DNA of 60,602 bases from a bacterium. GTDB lineage: Bacteria; Auribacterota; UBA3054. Below, piece by piece: positions 7,205-16,358 of this stretch. The position numbers and the translations under genes were made by a program. The notes beneath the pieces were generated by a model. It was not told where the DNA came from. It was given only the letters and a program-made list of their open reading frames with translations, and ran no database searches. The stretch covers positions 91,049-151,650 of the forward strand of contig JAFYXV010000009.1 of the NCBI GenBank assembly GCA_017557885.1. Direction: 5' to 3'. Positions within the stretch are counted from its first letter, which is position 1. Each line of letters starts with the position of its first letter.

Positions 7205-9574
7205 TTATTTTTCTTCTTTCAGGATCGCCACGTAGCCGCCGTTGCGGACGGTCTTGATGGTCAGGACGGAATCCTTGTCCAATCCGTTGACTTTTTTGAT
7301 GTCGATCTGAGTGGCGTCGCTGATGCTTTCCTCCTTGTCCTGGAAGATCTGGGCCGTGTACTTCTTCCCTTCCGCCAGGAAGGTCAGAGGCACCGAATGT
7401 TTCTGGGCCATGTCGTCGCCGATCATGCCGACGTACCAGTCGTCGCCGCTTTTGCGGGCGCAGATGTAGAATTCGCCGATCTTGCCTTGCAAGGGCAGCG
7501 TCTCGTCCCAGGTCGCCTTCAGCTGATCAAGATATTCGAGGCCGGGCTGACCTTCGTAGTTCTTGGGATTGTCGCAAAGGCAAATAAGAGGCGTGGGCAG
7601 AACGAAGCACAAGGCCAGTTCGTGCGCCCTGGTGCCGATGACCTGGGTCGGGGAGGTGGGCTTGAAATTTTCCGGCTGCCTGTTCAAGAAGCCGCCGGGC
7701 GTCAGGTCGGCCGGGCCCTGGATGTAGCGGGTGAAGGGATACGACGCCAGATTCTTGGGATTGATGTCGCCGCCCCACTTGCTGGCTTCGTTGCCTTTGA
7801 CGCCCTCGGATGTGATCTGGTTCGGGAAAGTGCGGGCGAAGCCCGAGGGCTTGTAAGAGCCGTGGAAATTCACGATGAGATGATGCTTGGCCGCCGCTTT
7901 GACAGTCTTTTCATACCACTGGACCATCTCCTGGTCGTCCCTGTCCATGAAGTCGATCTTCATGCCGCCGATAGAGCCGAGTTTTTCATAATAAGCGAAG
8001 GCTTCCTCCATCATTCTTTCGATGTCGGCCCAGTGCATCCAGAGGATCAGCTTCACGCCTTTTTCCTTGGCGAAACGGGCGATCTCCTCCAGATCGACTT
8101 TGCCTTCCTGGCCTTTCATGACGTTGTTTCCAACTCTGCCCATCTGCGGGCTGTACCAGGGGTCGTCCACCGTGGAGTATTCCCAGCCGTGGCGGGAAGC
8201 GAAGTCTATTTCTTTCTTGATCGATTCCGTGCAGAGGTTTCTGTTCCAATCGGACCACCAGTTCCAGGTGCAGCGCCCGGCCTTGATCCAGCTCGTGTCA
8301 GTGAGTTCGCACTTCGAGGCGCAGTTCAGGATCATCTGGTTCGTCACAAGGGAAAGCTCGTTCTCCCCCATCAGGAAGAGACGCCAGGGAGAATGACGTT
8401 CGCCTTTCGTCAGGACCAGTCCCCTGCCGTCCAGCCTGGGAGCCAGCTCGGCGCTAAGATAGGGCTTTGATTCGTCTTTGGCGTCGCCATAGATGGCGAA
8501 ATTGGATCTTCCTTCGCCGTTCTTTTCCGCATCCACGCCGCAATAGCCCGTCAGCTTAGTGTATTTGCCGTCCAGTTTCAGGGTGATGTAACCGTTGGCG
8601 TGGCTGCCGAAACCGTCCTTGAAAGTCTTTTTGCCGATCTTCAGCCGATTGCCGTCCACGGATTCGTTCTCGCCCAATTCGCCCCAATCCTGCTTTGATT
8701 CGGAAACGAACTCCCTGGTCACGGGAACGGTCTTGCCATTTTTATCAGTGAGACGCAGTTCCGCCCAGTCGGCGTGGCAGTAGCTGATGTCTCCTTCCAC
8801 GCTGTGATAGAGCGTGACTTTTTTCTTGCCTTTAACGTCCGCCGTAAAATCCCTGGCTTCGTCTTTGCCGGTCAATTTTCCGAGGTCCAGAAGTTTTTCG
8901 CCCTCGAACATCACTCCGTTGCCGAAATAAAGGCCCGCCCAGTCTCTCAGGTCGGTCTCCGTGAGAGCCATGGCAAAGCTCTCGCCCTTTACCAAAAGCG
9001 GGCAGCCGCTGATGGTGCCCTTGGGGATGGTGCACAAGGTGGCCTTTACGGACTCGTGCTCCTGGGAGGTGCGGAAGCCGTAGGGGGCGTACCAGCATTC
9101 GTAATCCTTCGCAAAAAGATAGTCCGTCTTGTCTTTTACGACCACGTATTCGCTGTCGTCCTTAGGAAAGATCGTGTAGCGGATGGCGACGCCTTCGTCG
9201 TACATCCTGACGACAAGCCCGACATCCCTTTTGGGAAAATCGCCTTTCAGGCTTATCTCATACTCGTTGCAGCAGTCCCGGTATTCCTTCTGGATGCCGA
9301 CGGGCTGCGTCCATTTTTCGTCAATGGCCGTTTGTTTGCAGGATGCGATCTCGCATTTCTCGGGCCATTCTTGATCCTCGAAATCAAGCCCCAGCTCTCC
9401 TTTGACAACATTGTTCACGCCGAAACCGCTGATGGCGTAGCCGATCTTTCCGGAATCGGAAAGCTCAAGTTTAAGCGTTCCCTTGGGAGAAGAAAGCTCC
9501 AGGGGTTTGGAAAAGGCCGTGCAAGCCGCCAGAATGGCAAGCGCCGTCAGACTAAAAAAGGCTTGAATTTTCAT
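7205..9574 (-). CDS. GH97 family glycoside hydrolase with inserted NPCBM-like domain
   Basis: A 789-residue exported enzyme with a signal peptide and LAAC lipobox (Cys18), so probably a lipoprotein. The N-terminal GH97 beta-sandwich (about 25-220) is interrupted by about 125 residues (about 245-370) resembling NPCBM sugar-binding domains (GFGSHANGYITLKLDGKYTKLTGYCGVD). The GH97 barrel follows (WNWWSDWN at about 437-444; GGMKIDFMDRDDQEMVQWYE at about 536-555; NFHGSYKPSG; TSEGVKGNE), then a C-terminal beta domain. The DFMDRDDQ segment resembles the retaining alpha-galactosidase-type branch more than SusB-type inverting alpha-glucosidases, but that is inference. GH97 enzymes normally have about 650-700 residues, and the insert explains the extra length. 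Confidence 0.9.
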   Translation of the reverse strand: MKIQAFFSLTALAILAACTAFSKPLELSSPKGTLKLELSDSGKIGYAISGFGVNNVVKGELGLDFEDQEWPEKCEIASCKQTAIDEKWTQPVGIQKEYRDCCNEYEISLKGDFPKRDVGLVVRMYDEGVAIRYTIFPKDDSEYVVVKDKTDYLFAKDYECWYAPYGFRTSQEHESVKATLCTIPKGTISGCPLLVKGESFAMALTETDLRDWAGLYFGNGVMFEGEKLLDLGKLTGKDEARDFTADVKGKKKVTLYHSVEGDISYCHADWAELRLTDKNGKTVPVTREFVSESKQDWGELGENESVDGNRLKIGKKTFKDGFGSHANGYITLKLDGKYTKLTGYCGVDAEKNGEGRSNFAIYGDAKDESKPYLSAELAPRLDGRGLVLTKGERHSPWRLFLMGENELSLVTNQMILNCASKCELTDTSWIKAGRCTWNWWSDWNRNLCTESIKKEIDFASRHGWEYSTVDDPWYSPQMGRVGNNVMKGQEGKVDLEEIARFAKEKGVKLILWMHWADIERMMEEAFAYYEKLGSIGGMKIDFMDRDDQEMVQWYEKTVKAAAKHHLIVNFHGSYKPSGFARTFPNQITSEGVKGNEASKWGGDINPKNLASYPFTRYIQGPADLTPGGFLNRQPENFKPTSPTQVIGTRAHELALCFVLPTPLICLCDNPKNYEGQPGLEYLDQLKATWDETLPLQGKIGEFYICARKSGDDWYVGMIGDDMAQKHSVPLTFLAEGKKYTAQIFQDKEESISDATQIDIKKVNGLDKDSVLTIKTVRNGGYVAILKEEK

Positions 9575-9619
9575 AGTGTCCTTATTTGGGGATTATTCAA
9601 ATATTATCTTCTTGAAAAA

Positions 9620-9625
9620 ATTATA
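9620..9625 (-). promoter_or_regulatory. Extended -10 promoter of the GH97 gene
   Basis: TGTGCTATAAT on the minus strand (TG extension), about 45 nt before the ATG. The leader carries AAGGACACT before the start. No good -35 is seen. Confidence 0.6.
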
Positions 9626-9653
9626 GCACAAAAATGCGGCAAACCGCCATAAA

Positions 9654-10421
9654 TCAGATCCCCCTTTCTTTTCGGATCGCGTCCCAGGCCTCGTTCAGGA
9701 TCGACATCTGCTCGTTGGCTTTCTGCAAAAGTTCCTCCGACAATCCCTGGGATCTCAGGATGTCCGGGTGCAGTTTCTTGGCCTTCTCCCTGTAAGCCGC
9801 CTTCAGTTCCTCGTTGCTGGCGGACCTGTCTTTTCCCAAGACCGCGTAAGGATCCGCCTGCGTTTCTCCGTTTTTAAAGGAGCCGGAGGAGGAGCCGGAA
9901 TATCCGCCCCTTCTGCGGTATTCGAAATTAAAGCGGGCGGAGCTGATGCGAAGATAAGGGGGAAGCTCTTTCAATATCTTCAGTTCTTCCCGGGACAGGC
10001 TGCCGTCGGCGCAGGCCAGATCCCAGAGTATTCCGTAAAGCGTTTCCCTTATCTCCCTGTTGGGAGAATGGGCGGCAAAATCCGCGGCGTAATCGTAAAT
10101 GGAATGAACGTCATCCTTAGCCTTGCGGAAGATCCTGATGCAATATTCGTATTTTTCTCCGCTGAAGCCGGAATTAACGAAAAGGTTACGGACATAATTG
10201 ATCTCGCTTTGGCTGACTCTCCCGTCGGCTTTTGCCATTTTGGCGAGCATGGCGGAAAGCGCGCTCAAAAAATAAAGCTCTTCCCTGGAGGCGTCCGTTT
10301 TGCTTTTTCTGCCCCTGATCGCCTCTTCGGCAAAATTGCCGATCAGCCCGCCTATAAGGGAACCGCCGCCGCCGAACAGCGATCCCACGAGAGCTCCCGC
10401 TATCAGTCCGAACCAGCCCAT
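9654..10421 (-). CDS. djlA: DjlA-like TerB/J-domain membrane co-chaperone
   Basis: A 255-residue protein in three parts: an N-terminal glycine-rich membrane segment (about 1-30, GALVGSLFGGGGSLIGGLIG), a TerB-like helical domain (about 48-150, with the AKADGRVSQSEI and ACADGSLSREEL acidic motifs), and a C-terminal J-domain (about 185-250) with the invariant HPD (KKLHPDIL). This is the DjlA plan: an inner-membrane anchor with cytoplasmic J-domain that recruits DnaK. It starts 3 nt after the stop of the helicase gene, so the two are co-transcribed. Confidence 0.85.
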   Translation of the reverse strand: MGWFGLIAGALVGSLFGGGGSLIGGLIGNFAEEAIRGRKSKTDASREELYFLSALSAMLAKMAKADGRVSQSEINYVRNLFVNSGFSGEKYEYCIRIFRKAKDDVHSIYDYAADFAAHSPNREIRETLYGILWDLACADGSLSREELKILKELPPYLRISSARFNFEYRRRGGYSGSSSGSFKNGETQADPYAVLGKDRSASNEELKAAYREKAKKLHPDILRSQGLSEELLQKANEQMSILNEAWDAIRKERGI

Positions 10422-10424
10422 AAC

Positions 10425-13004
10425 TTATTTCAGGGAGGCGAGAAAATTATCCGCAAAGACGCAGACTTCTTCCAGGGTTCCCCTCCCCTGCGGGCAGTTC
10501 GGCAGAGACTCCAGGAAAGTTTTGCCGTACCTCATCCTCAGGATCCTGCTGTCCAGGATCGCGACTATGCCGTGGTCCTGCTTGCTTCTTATAAGCCGCC
10601 CGAAACCCTGGCGCAGCTTTATGACGGCCTGGGGAAGGGAATAATGCGGAAAAGCCGATATTTTCCTGGCCTCCAGCTCCTCGCACCTGGCTTCCTGCAC
10701 GGGATCCGTGGGCACGGCGAAGGGCAGCTTGGTGACAATGACGTTCCTCAGGCTTTCTCCCGCCACGTCCACACCGGCCCAGAAACTGTCGAGGCCGAAA
10801 AGCACGGCGTTTTTTGTCTTCTTGAATTTGGAAAGAAGCTCCGAGCGGGAAACGTTGTCCTGAAGCATGGGGATCATGCCTTTTTTCCTGAGTTCCGGCT
10901 CAAGATCGTTGAAGGAAAGCAGCATGGTCTTGGCGGAAGTGAAAAGCACGAAAGCGCCGCCCTCGGTCAGTTCGGCGATTTTCAGGATGCAGGGGTTCAG
11001 GTTGTTTTCAGAATAATCCTGGGAACTGTCTTTCTCGTTCCCGGGCAGGAGCAGCGCCGCCTGCTTGGTGTAATCGAAAGAGGAGGGGTAGATGTCGAAA
11101 GTCAGGCTGCGCTCGTTGGTCTCCTTTAATTCCTCCGCGTAAAGGTCTAGCCCCGTCCGGCTGCTGAAGAAATCCATCTTGTCCCTGATGGACAGCGTGG
11201 CGGAGGTCAGGACCACGGTCTTGAATCTCTTATAGACCAGCTCCTTGAGCTTCTCCCCCACCGTGACCGGCACGCTTTTTACGGTAAGCCATCTGATCTT
11301 TCTTTTTTTTGTCTCCCCGACGTCGATCCAGCTGACCATGCCGCTGTCTTCGTCATACTTTGTGCGGATCTCGGTCAGGGTGGCGGAGAAGGCGTCCAGA
11401 CGATCCACCTTGACCTTCAGGTCTTTCAGGAGCCCGGGAAGATCGTCGCGGCCCTCTTCGCTGGTCTTGTTTTCCAGCCAGGCGAAAATGTTTTTGAAAA
11501 GCAGCGCGCCGGCCGTAAGCGCGCCCTCCAGCCTTTTCATGTGATCGCTTATTTCCTCCCAGTCCAAGCCGTCCCGTCTTTCCCTTTTCAAGCGGTAAGG
11601 CAGAACGCTCTTGCCCTCCAGCCTCGCCTTGGCCTCGACCTTCATCACCGCTTCGTGGATGTCATCGCATTCCCCCAAGGCTTCCTCCGCCAGGGCGGGC
11701 AGTCCGTGCTCCAAGATCTTCTTGTAACTGTCATTGAGCTCCTCGTAAACGTCCAGGAACCTGTCCTTGTTGTCCTCTATGAATTTTCTCAGGACGAAAA
11801 GCGCGCCGGTCTCCTTGTGGCCTTTTTTCTGGTAAATGGCGTTGAGCGTCCTCAGGATGTCGAATTTCGACACTTCCATGCCGAAGTGATTGGTGGCGGA
11901 ATCCTCCAGGTTATGGGCCTCGTCTATGATTATCGCGGAGTAGTCCGGCAGAATGCCTACCGGATTTCCCGCCGCCCGGACGGCGATGTCGGAAAAAAGC
12001 AGAGCGTGGTTGGTTATGATGATCTGGGCGTTTTCCGCTCCCCGCCTGGCCTTTTTCACAAAACATTTGGCGGAATATTCGCAGGAGCCGCCCACGCAGG
12101 TCTCCCTGCTGGAGCAGATCTGCTCCCAAAGCTGGCTGGGAGGCCATTCGGCCGGCTCCTGACGGTCGCCGGTCTGAGAGCTCAAAGCCCATTGGACCAG
12201 GGCCTGCAGACCCGGGCGATCCTCGTCTTCGAAAAGTTCCGGCTCCCGGAAGATCATATTGGCTCTTCTCAGGCAGGCGAAATTGCTCCGGCCTTTTATC
12301 AGCACCGCCTCGGGGGTCGCTTTGAAAAGTTTGGCGGCCAGGGGAAAATCCTTATTGAAAAGCTGTTCCTGAAGGTTAATTGTGTGGGTGGCTATGACCA
12401 CCCGCTGCTTGTTTAAGAGCGCCCAGGCTATGGCCGGAATGAGATAGGCTATGGTCTTGCCGGTCCCCGTTCCCGCTTCCACCACGGAAAGGCTGCCTTC
12501 GTTGAAGGCTTTCGTCACCGTGCGAAGCATCTCCAGCTGTTCCGGCCTCGACTCGTAATTCTTGAAGATCCGGCTGAGGGGGCCGTCCGGCAGAAGAAGA
12601 TCCTCCACCGTCTTTTGAGGCACCGGGACGATCCTTTCCCCAAGGCTCGTCTCCACCAGAACGTAACTGTGCCTGACCTCGTTGTCCACGATCATGCTTC
12701 CCACCGCCTTCTGCCCCAGCTGGCTGGCAATGGAAACGTCGGCGTCGGAAGGCTTGATGTTGTCGAGGGTCGCAACGCCGGGGGTGGGCGGATGATTGTG
12801 GATGGCGTAGTCCCCGCTCCTGAGCCTTGGAAAAATAGCCGCCACACAATGCTCGTTGCCCCTGGCCAGCACTTCTATATCCGCTATAAGCCCGTCGTCG
12901 CCGAGAATTCCCCGGGCAAAAACTTCCTGGCCGCCGGCCTCTTCAATGGCCAGTTTCAGTTTTTCCGCCGCGGCGGGCGAGAAATGCGAATCATATACCT
13001 TCAT
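10425..13004 (-). CDS. DinG-type Fe-S DNA helicase with N-terminal JAMM/JAB domain
   Basis: An 859-residue protein. Residues about 1-130 resemble a JAB/MPN metalloprotease-fold domain, with a Glu near residue 27, H69-N-H71-P, then S86..D89 (JAMM-like H-x-H...S-x2-D with a long gap). Residues 150-859 form an XPD/DinG superfamily 2 helicase: Walker A EAGTGTGKT (about 176-184), DEAH (about 361-364), Fe-S cysteines C244, C303, C308, C314 (the C-x4-C-x5-C spacing of DinG) and a late motif VI QGFGRLIRSKQDHG. E. coli DinG lacks the JAMM domain and some Gram-positive DinG proteins carry an exonuclease there instead. The role is probably resolving R-loops or damaged DNA, and the JAMM function is unknown. 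Confidence 0.85.
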   Translation of the reverse strand: MKVYDSHFSPAAAEKLKLAIEEAGGQEVFARGILGDDGLIADIEVLARGNEHCVAAIFPRLRSGDYAIHNHPPTPGVATLDNIKPSDADVSIASQLGQKAVGSMIVDNEVRHSYVLVETSLGERIVPVPQKTVEDLLLPDGPLSRIFKNYESRPEQLEMLRTVTKAFNEGSLSVVEAGTGTGKTIAYLIPAIAWALLNKQRVVIATHTINLQEQLFNKDFPLAAKLFKATPEAVLIKGRSNFACLRRANMIFREPELFEDEDRPGLQALVQWALSSQTGDRQEPAEWPPSQLWEQICSSRETCVGGSCEYSAKCFVKKARRGAENAQIIITNHALLFSDIAVRAAGNPVGILPDYSAIIIDEAHNLEDSATNHFGMEVSKFDILRTLNAIYQKKGHKETGALFVLRKFIEDNKDRFLDVYEELNDSYKKILEHGLPALAEEALGECDDIHEAVMKVEAKARLEGKSVLPYRLKRERRDGLDWEEISDHMKRLEGALTAGALLFKNIFAWLENKTSEEGRDDLPGLLKDLKVKVDRLDAFSATLTEIRTKYDEDSGMVSWIDVGETKKRKIRWLTVKSVPVTVGEKLKELVYKRFKTVVLTSATLSIRDKMDFFSSRTGLDLYAEELKETNERSLTFDIYPSSFDYTKQAALLLPGNEKDSSQDYSENNLNPCILKIAELTEGGAFVLFTSAKTMLLSFNDLEPELRKKGMIPMLQDNVSRSELLSKFKKTKNAVLFGLDSFWAGVDVAGESLRNVIVTKLPFAVPTDPVQEARCEELEARKISAFPHYSLPQAVIKLRQGFGRLIRSKQDHGIVAILDSRILRMRYGKTFLESLPNCPQGRGTLEEVCVFADNFLASLK

Positions 13005-13012
13005 AATTTATA

Positions 13013-13018
13013 ATTATA
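13013..13018 (-). promoter_or_regulatory. Extended -10 promoter of the helicase-djlA operon
   Basis: TTTGCTATAAT on the minus strand, 8 nt before the ATG of the helicase gene. No Shine-Dalgarno follows, so the transcript is probably leaderless or nearly so. Confidence 0.6.
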
Positions 13019-13074
13019 GCAAATAAGAAGCCGGGCCTTTCCGGCCCCGGGCGGCAAATTTCGCGACATTTTCC

Positions 13075-13103
13075 TTGCTATTTTCCATCCTTATTGCTAG
13101 AAT
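13075..13103 (+). promoter_or_regulatory. Sigma-70-type promoter of the RRM protein gene
   Basis: TTGCTA (13075-13080), a 17-nt spacer and TAGAAT (13098-13103) with a TGC extension. The predicted start near 13110 gives a leader of about 80 nt before ATG 13191. Confidence 0.7.
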
Positions 13104-13190
13104 ATCATTCGTTTATTTTCTACTTAGCCTGAATTTGCGGAAACAGGTTCCCATAGGGCTGAGCGCAACTAAAAAAAGGTAATAAGAAAT

Positions 13191-13469
13191 ATGCCTACCA
13201 AAATCTTTGTGGGCAACATGCCCTACGCAATGACCAAGGAAGATCTCAAGAAGCTCTTTTCGGAAATCGGCCCCGTCGTTTCCGCTTCGGTCATTATTGA
13301 TCGTGAAACAAAACGCAGCCGCGGTTTCGGTTTCGTAGAAATGGAAACGGAAGAGGCGACGCAGAAAGCTCTGGAAACTTTGAACGAGTTCGAATGCGCC
13401 GGCAGAAAGCTCATCGTGAAAGAAGCGCATGAGAAAAAGCCCCTGCCTCCCAAAGAATCCGCTGAATAA
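13191..13469 (+). CDS. Single RRM-domain RNA-binding protein
   Basis: A 92-residue protein that is almost entirely one RNA recognition motif. RNP2 is KIFVGNMPY (residues 4-12) and RNP1 is RGFGFVEM (about 44-51), with the conserved aromatics that stack on RNA bases. A short basic/Pro tail follows. Such stand-alone RRM proteins occur in cyanobacteria and PVC bacteria and are thought to act as RNA chaperones, often in the cold, but the targets here are unknown. The gene is monocistronic with its own promoter, an AAAGG ribosome site and a strong terminator. Confidence 0.95.
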   Translation: MPTKIFVGNMPYAMTKEDLKKLFSEIGPVVSASVIIDRETKRSRGFGFVEMETEEATQKALETLNEFECAGRKLIVKEAHEKKPLPPKESAE

Positions 13470-13489
13470 TAGATCGTTTCAATCAGTTT

Positions 13490-13523
13490 AAAGCCCCGAA
13501 GATCCGCTCTTCGGGGCTTTTTT
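13490..13523. terminator. Rho-independent terminator
   Basis: A 13-bp stem aaagccccgaaga / tcttcggggcttt with a 5-nt loop and T-tract, after the RRM gene. It can also serve the convergent prolyl oligopeptidase gene. Confidence 0.9.
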
Positions 13524-13548
13524 ATTCTTAAAAAAAGGCGCGCCGTTC

Positions 13549-15696
13549 CTATTCCTTTTCCTTTATCTCCAGCCCCAGCTGGTCGTACATGAAGGCTCCT
13601 TCCCTGGCGTACTGCCTGACCCTGGAATCGAAGTCCACCGAGGAGCCGTGGCCGGCGTCGGAATAAATGACCGGGAAGACGACTCCGCCCCTGGAGCACT
13701 CCTGCAGCTTCGCGCCCATCTTTCTCACGTGCATGGGATCCACCCTGGCGTCATTCTCGCCGCCTGTGATGAGCATAGAGGGGTATTTCACCCCTTCTTT
13801 GATGTTCTGATATGGGGAATACTTCAAAAGGTACTCGAATTGCTCTTTATTGTCGGAAGTGCCGTACTCCTCGCTCCAGATGTTGGCGATCCTGAACTTG
13901 TGGTATTTGATCATGTCCAGAAGCGGCACGCCGCACCTGACGGCTTTGTAGAGATCCGGACGCTGCATGGCGCAGGCGCCCACCAGAAGTCCTCCGTTGC
14001 TGCCGCCGGAAATGCCCAGTTTCTCCTTCGAGGTGTAGCCTTCCCTGATGAGATACTCGGCCGCCGCGATAAAGTCGTCGAAGACGTTCTGCTTCAATTC
14101 GCGCATGCCCGCCTTGTGCCACTGTTCGCCGAATTCCCCGCCGCCCCTTAGGTTGGCGATGGCGAAAACGCCGCCCTGGTTTACCCAGAGGGAGTTGTAG
14201 CCGATGAAACCGGGCATCAGGGAAACGTTGAATCCGCCGTAGCCGTCCAGTATGCAGGGACAGGAGCCGTCCTTTTTAATGTCCTTGGGATAGATGATCG
14301 TCATGGGGATCATCGTCCCGTCCTTGGAGGGATAGAAGACCTGGGTGGCGCAGCAGTTCTCCAGATCGTACTTCACCGGAAATTCCTTAAGGACGGTCAG
14401 GGAGTCCTCGCTCAGATTGTAGCTGTAGGTGGTGTTGGGAATAAGGTAGCTGGAGCAGTTGACCCTGACGGGACCCTTGTGCCAGTAACCCGAAACGCCG
14501 GCGCTGCAGGGCTTGGCGGGCAGCGTCATGGTTTTCATAAAGGTGCCGTCCAGGTCGTAGATCTTTATTTCCGTATCGATGCCGTGGAGATATTCGGCGT
14601 AAATTTCGCCGTCGATAAAAGAGAGGCTGTCCAGCCTGTCTTCGCTTTCGGGGATGAAGACCCGCCAATTCTCAAAGCCCGGCTTCTCGATGTCGGTCAC
14701 ATAGACCATAAATTTCGGAGCGTCCAGGTTCGTCCTGATGAAAAGCTTGTCCTCCAGCATGGTCACGTCGAAGTTGGCCTCCTTTCCGATGACCACCGGC
14801 ACGAGCTCGGCGCCTTCCACGTTGCGTTTCACCCAGATGTCGGCGCTGCCGAAATTGCCGCGGTAATAAAGCATGTACTTCTCGTCGTCGGAAAGATCCA
14901 CGCCGTGCCATTTTTCTCTTTCGGTCTCGGAGTTGAAGATCAGCTGGTCTTCTTCCGCGCTCGTCCCGAGCTTGTGGAAATAGACGGCGTGCCAGTAGAA
15001 TTCCTCGCCATCCGGGACGGTGCCCTTCAAAGGCTTGCAGGTGTAGTAAAAGCCCGAGTTGTCCTTTTTCCAGCAACTCAAGCCCTGCTTCCAGCCCTTG
15101 ACTCTGTCGGGCAGCTCTATGTCGTTCTCCACGTCTTTTACGTGGATAACAGGATCCTCGTTGCCGGCGTGGCCTATGCCGTAGGCGACGTAGCGGCCGT
15201 CTCTGGATCGCATGACGCCGGAGAGATAGTCGTCCTTGTCCCACTTGTTGGGATCAAGCACCACCTTTTCCGGAGCGTTGGCGTTCTCCTTGGTCATGAG
15301 GATCCACTTGTCGTCATTTTCCCCTTTTCTGCTGAAATACAATCTTTTGCCGTCGTAAACTTCCACCGGGACAGTCCGGTCGGCGTAGCGCCACAGCCGC
15401 TTCAGCTCTTTTTTAAGATAAGCGGTGGCGGGAAGAGAATCCGCGTATTCGTAGAACCGCTCGTTCTGGGCCTTGGTCCAGGCTTTTGTCTCCTCCGAGG
15501 AGGCGTTTTCCAGCCAGGCGTAATCGTCCACCAAGGTCACGCCGTGGTAAACGTTGGTCTCGGGAATTTTTTTGGTTTCGGGAGGCGGAGGCACGGCGTC
15601 GTTTTTTTCAGCGCCGCCGATATTTTTGGGAAGATCTGATACGCAACCTGTCATAAAAAGTAAGGCAAAAAAAGCGGAAATGGTTTGAAAGCGCAT
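13549..15696 (-). CDS. Prolyl oligopeptidase (family S9A), lipoprotein
   Basis: A 715-residue serine peptidase that cuts short peptides after proline. It has a signal peptide with an FMTGC lipobox (Cys18), a substrate-gating beta-propeller (about 80-430) and a C-terminal alpha/beta-hydrolase domain. The catalytic Ser sits in GISGGSNGG, the Asp in ENDARVDPMHVRK and the His in DAGHGSS. The family normally has about 690-720 residues, so it is complete. It starts 5 nt after the auxiliary lipoprotein gene, in one operon with the MCE protein. The lipid anchor places it at the envelope rather than in the cytoplasm. Confidence 0.95.
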   Translation of the reverse strand: MRFQTISAFFALLFMTGCVSDLPKNIGGAEKNDAVPPPPETKKIPETNVYHGVTLVDDYAWLENASSEETKAWTKAQNERFYEYADSLPATAYLKKELKRLWRYADRTVPVEVYDGKRLYFSRKGENDDKWILMTKENANAPEKVVLDPNKWDKDDYLSGVMRSRDGRYVAYGIGHAGNEDPVIHVKDVENDIELPDRVKGWKQGLSCWKKDNSGFYYTCKPLKGTVPDGEEFYWHAVYFHKLGTSAEEDQLIFNSETEREKWHGVDLSDDEKYMLYYRGNFGSADIWVKRNVEGAELVPVVIGKEANFDVTMLEDKLFIRTNLDAPKFMVYVTDIEKPGFENWRVFIPESEDRLDSLSFIDGEIYAEYLHGIDTEIKIYDLDGTFMKTMTLPAKPCSAGVSGYWHKGPVRVNCSSYLIPNTTYSYNLSEDSLTVLKEFPVKYDLENCCATQVFYPSKDGTMIPMTIIYPKDIKKDGSCPCILDGYGGFNVSLMPGFIGYNSLWVNQGGVFAIANLRGGGEFGEQWHKAGMRELKQNVFDDFIAAAEYLIREGYTSKEKLGISGGSNGGLLVGACAMQRPDLYKAVRCGVPLLDMIKYHKFRIANIWSEEYGTSDNKEQFEYLLKYSPYQNIKEGVKYPSMLITGGENDARVDPMHVRKMGAKLQECSRGGVVFPVIYSDAGHGSSVDFDSRVRQYAREGAFMYDQLGLEIKEKE

Positions 15697-15701
15697 GTGT
15701 T

Positions 15702-16358
15702 TTACTCTTTTGTTTGTTCTTTAAGACGGGTTTCCTCTTCGGTGACCGCCGTTAAGATGTCTTTGTTCAGATTGGAAGATATTTCCCGAATGGAGGCGCA
15801 GACGCCCTGGACATAGGAATCGGCGTCGCCGCTTGCGCAGTCGCTGTCGGCCGTGTAGCGCTTCTGAAGGATGACTCTCGAAGCGTTGGCTCCGCGGTCA
15901 AGCCTCGTCAGAGTAAAAAGCATGACCGCGTGCGCCTTGGCCTTCGCGCCCAGGAGTTCCCTGTTCTCATAGACTTCGACCAGCGTTCCCTGGAGAGAAT
16001 AGTCCGGCAGGACTCCCGAAGTTCTGGAAGTCAGGTTCTTGAAAACGCCGCCGTCCTCGAGGTCCCTTTGCAGCATGGAGAAGATCAGTTCGTCCGGGGA
16101 GCTGAGCCATTCGTCATATTTGTACACGCCGCCGCTCTTGTCGCCGTTCATGTAGATCAGCGTGCTGCGGTCGTAGGCGGAATTCACCGTCAGCCTTCTG
16201 AAGGACAGGGCAAGGTCATATGGCTTGCTGCAAACTTTTTCGATCTCGGGATATTCGATCTGGTAATAATTCACGGTTATCGCTTCCCTTTTGAAGACGC
16301 CGCTGAGGCAGCCTGTCAAAACTAGAGCGGCCGCAAGCAAAATCAATGTTCTTTTCAT
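15702..16358 (-). CDS. ABC-type transport auxiliary lipoprotein (PqiC/MlaD-partner type)
   Basis: A 218-residue lipoprotein (signal peptide, VLTGC lipobox, Cys17) resembling the PqiC/YmbA-type ABC_trans_aux family that accompanies MCE proteins. It begins the mature part with YYQIEYPEIE and has SAYDRSTLIYMNGDKSGGVYKYDEW, a strongly family-like stretch. Its start overlaps the MCE gene stop by 4 bp. In this family the lipoprotein is thought to work at the outer membrane with the MCE ring in lipid movement. Confidence 0.8.
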   Translation of the reverse strand: MKRTLILLAAALVLTGCLSGVFKREAITVNYYQIEYPEIEKVCSKPYDLALSFRRLTVNSAYDRSTLIYMNGDKSGGVYKYDEWLSSPDELIFSMLQRDLEDGGVFKNLTSRTSGVLPDYSLQGTLVEVYENRELLGAKAKAHAVMLFTLTRLDRGANASRVILQKRYTADSDCASGDADSYVQGVCASIREISSNLNKDILTAVTEEETRLKEQTKE

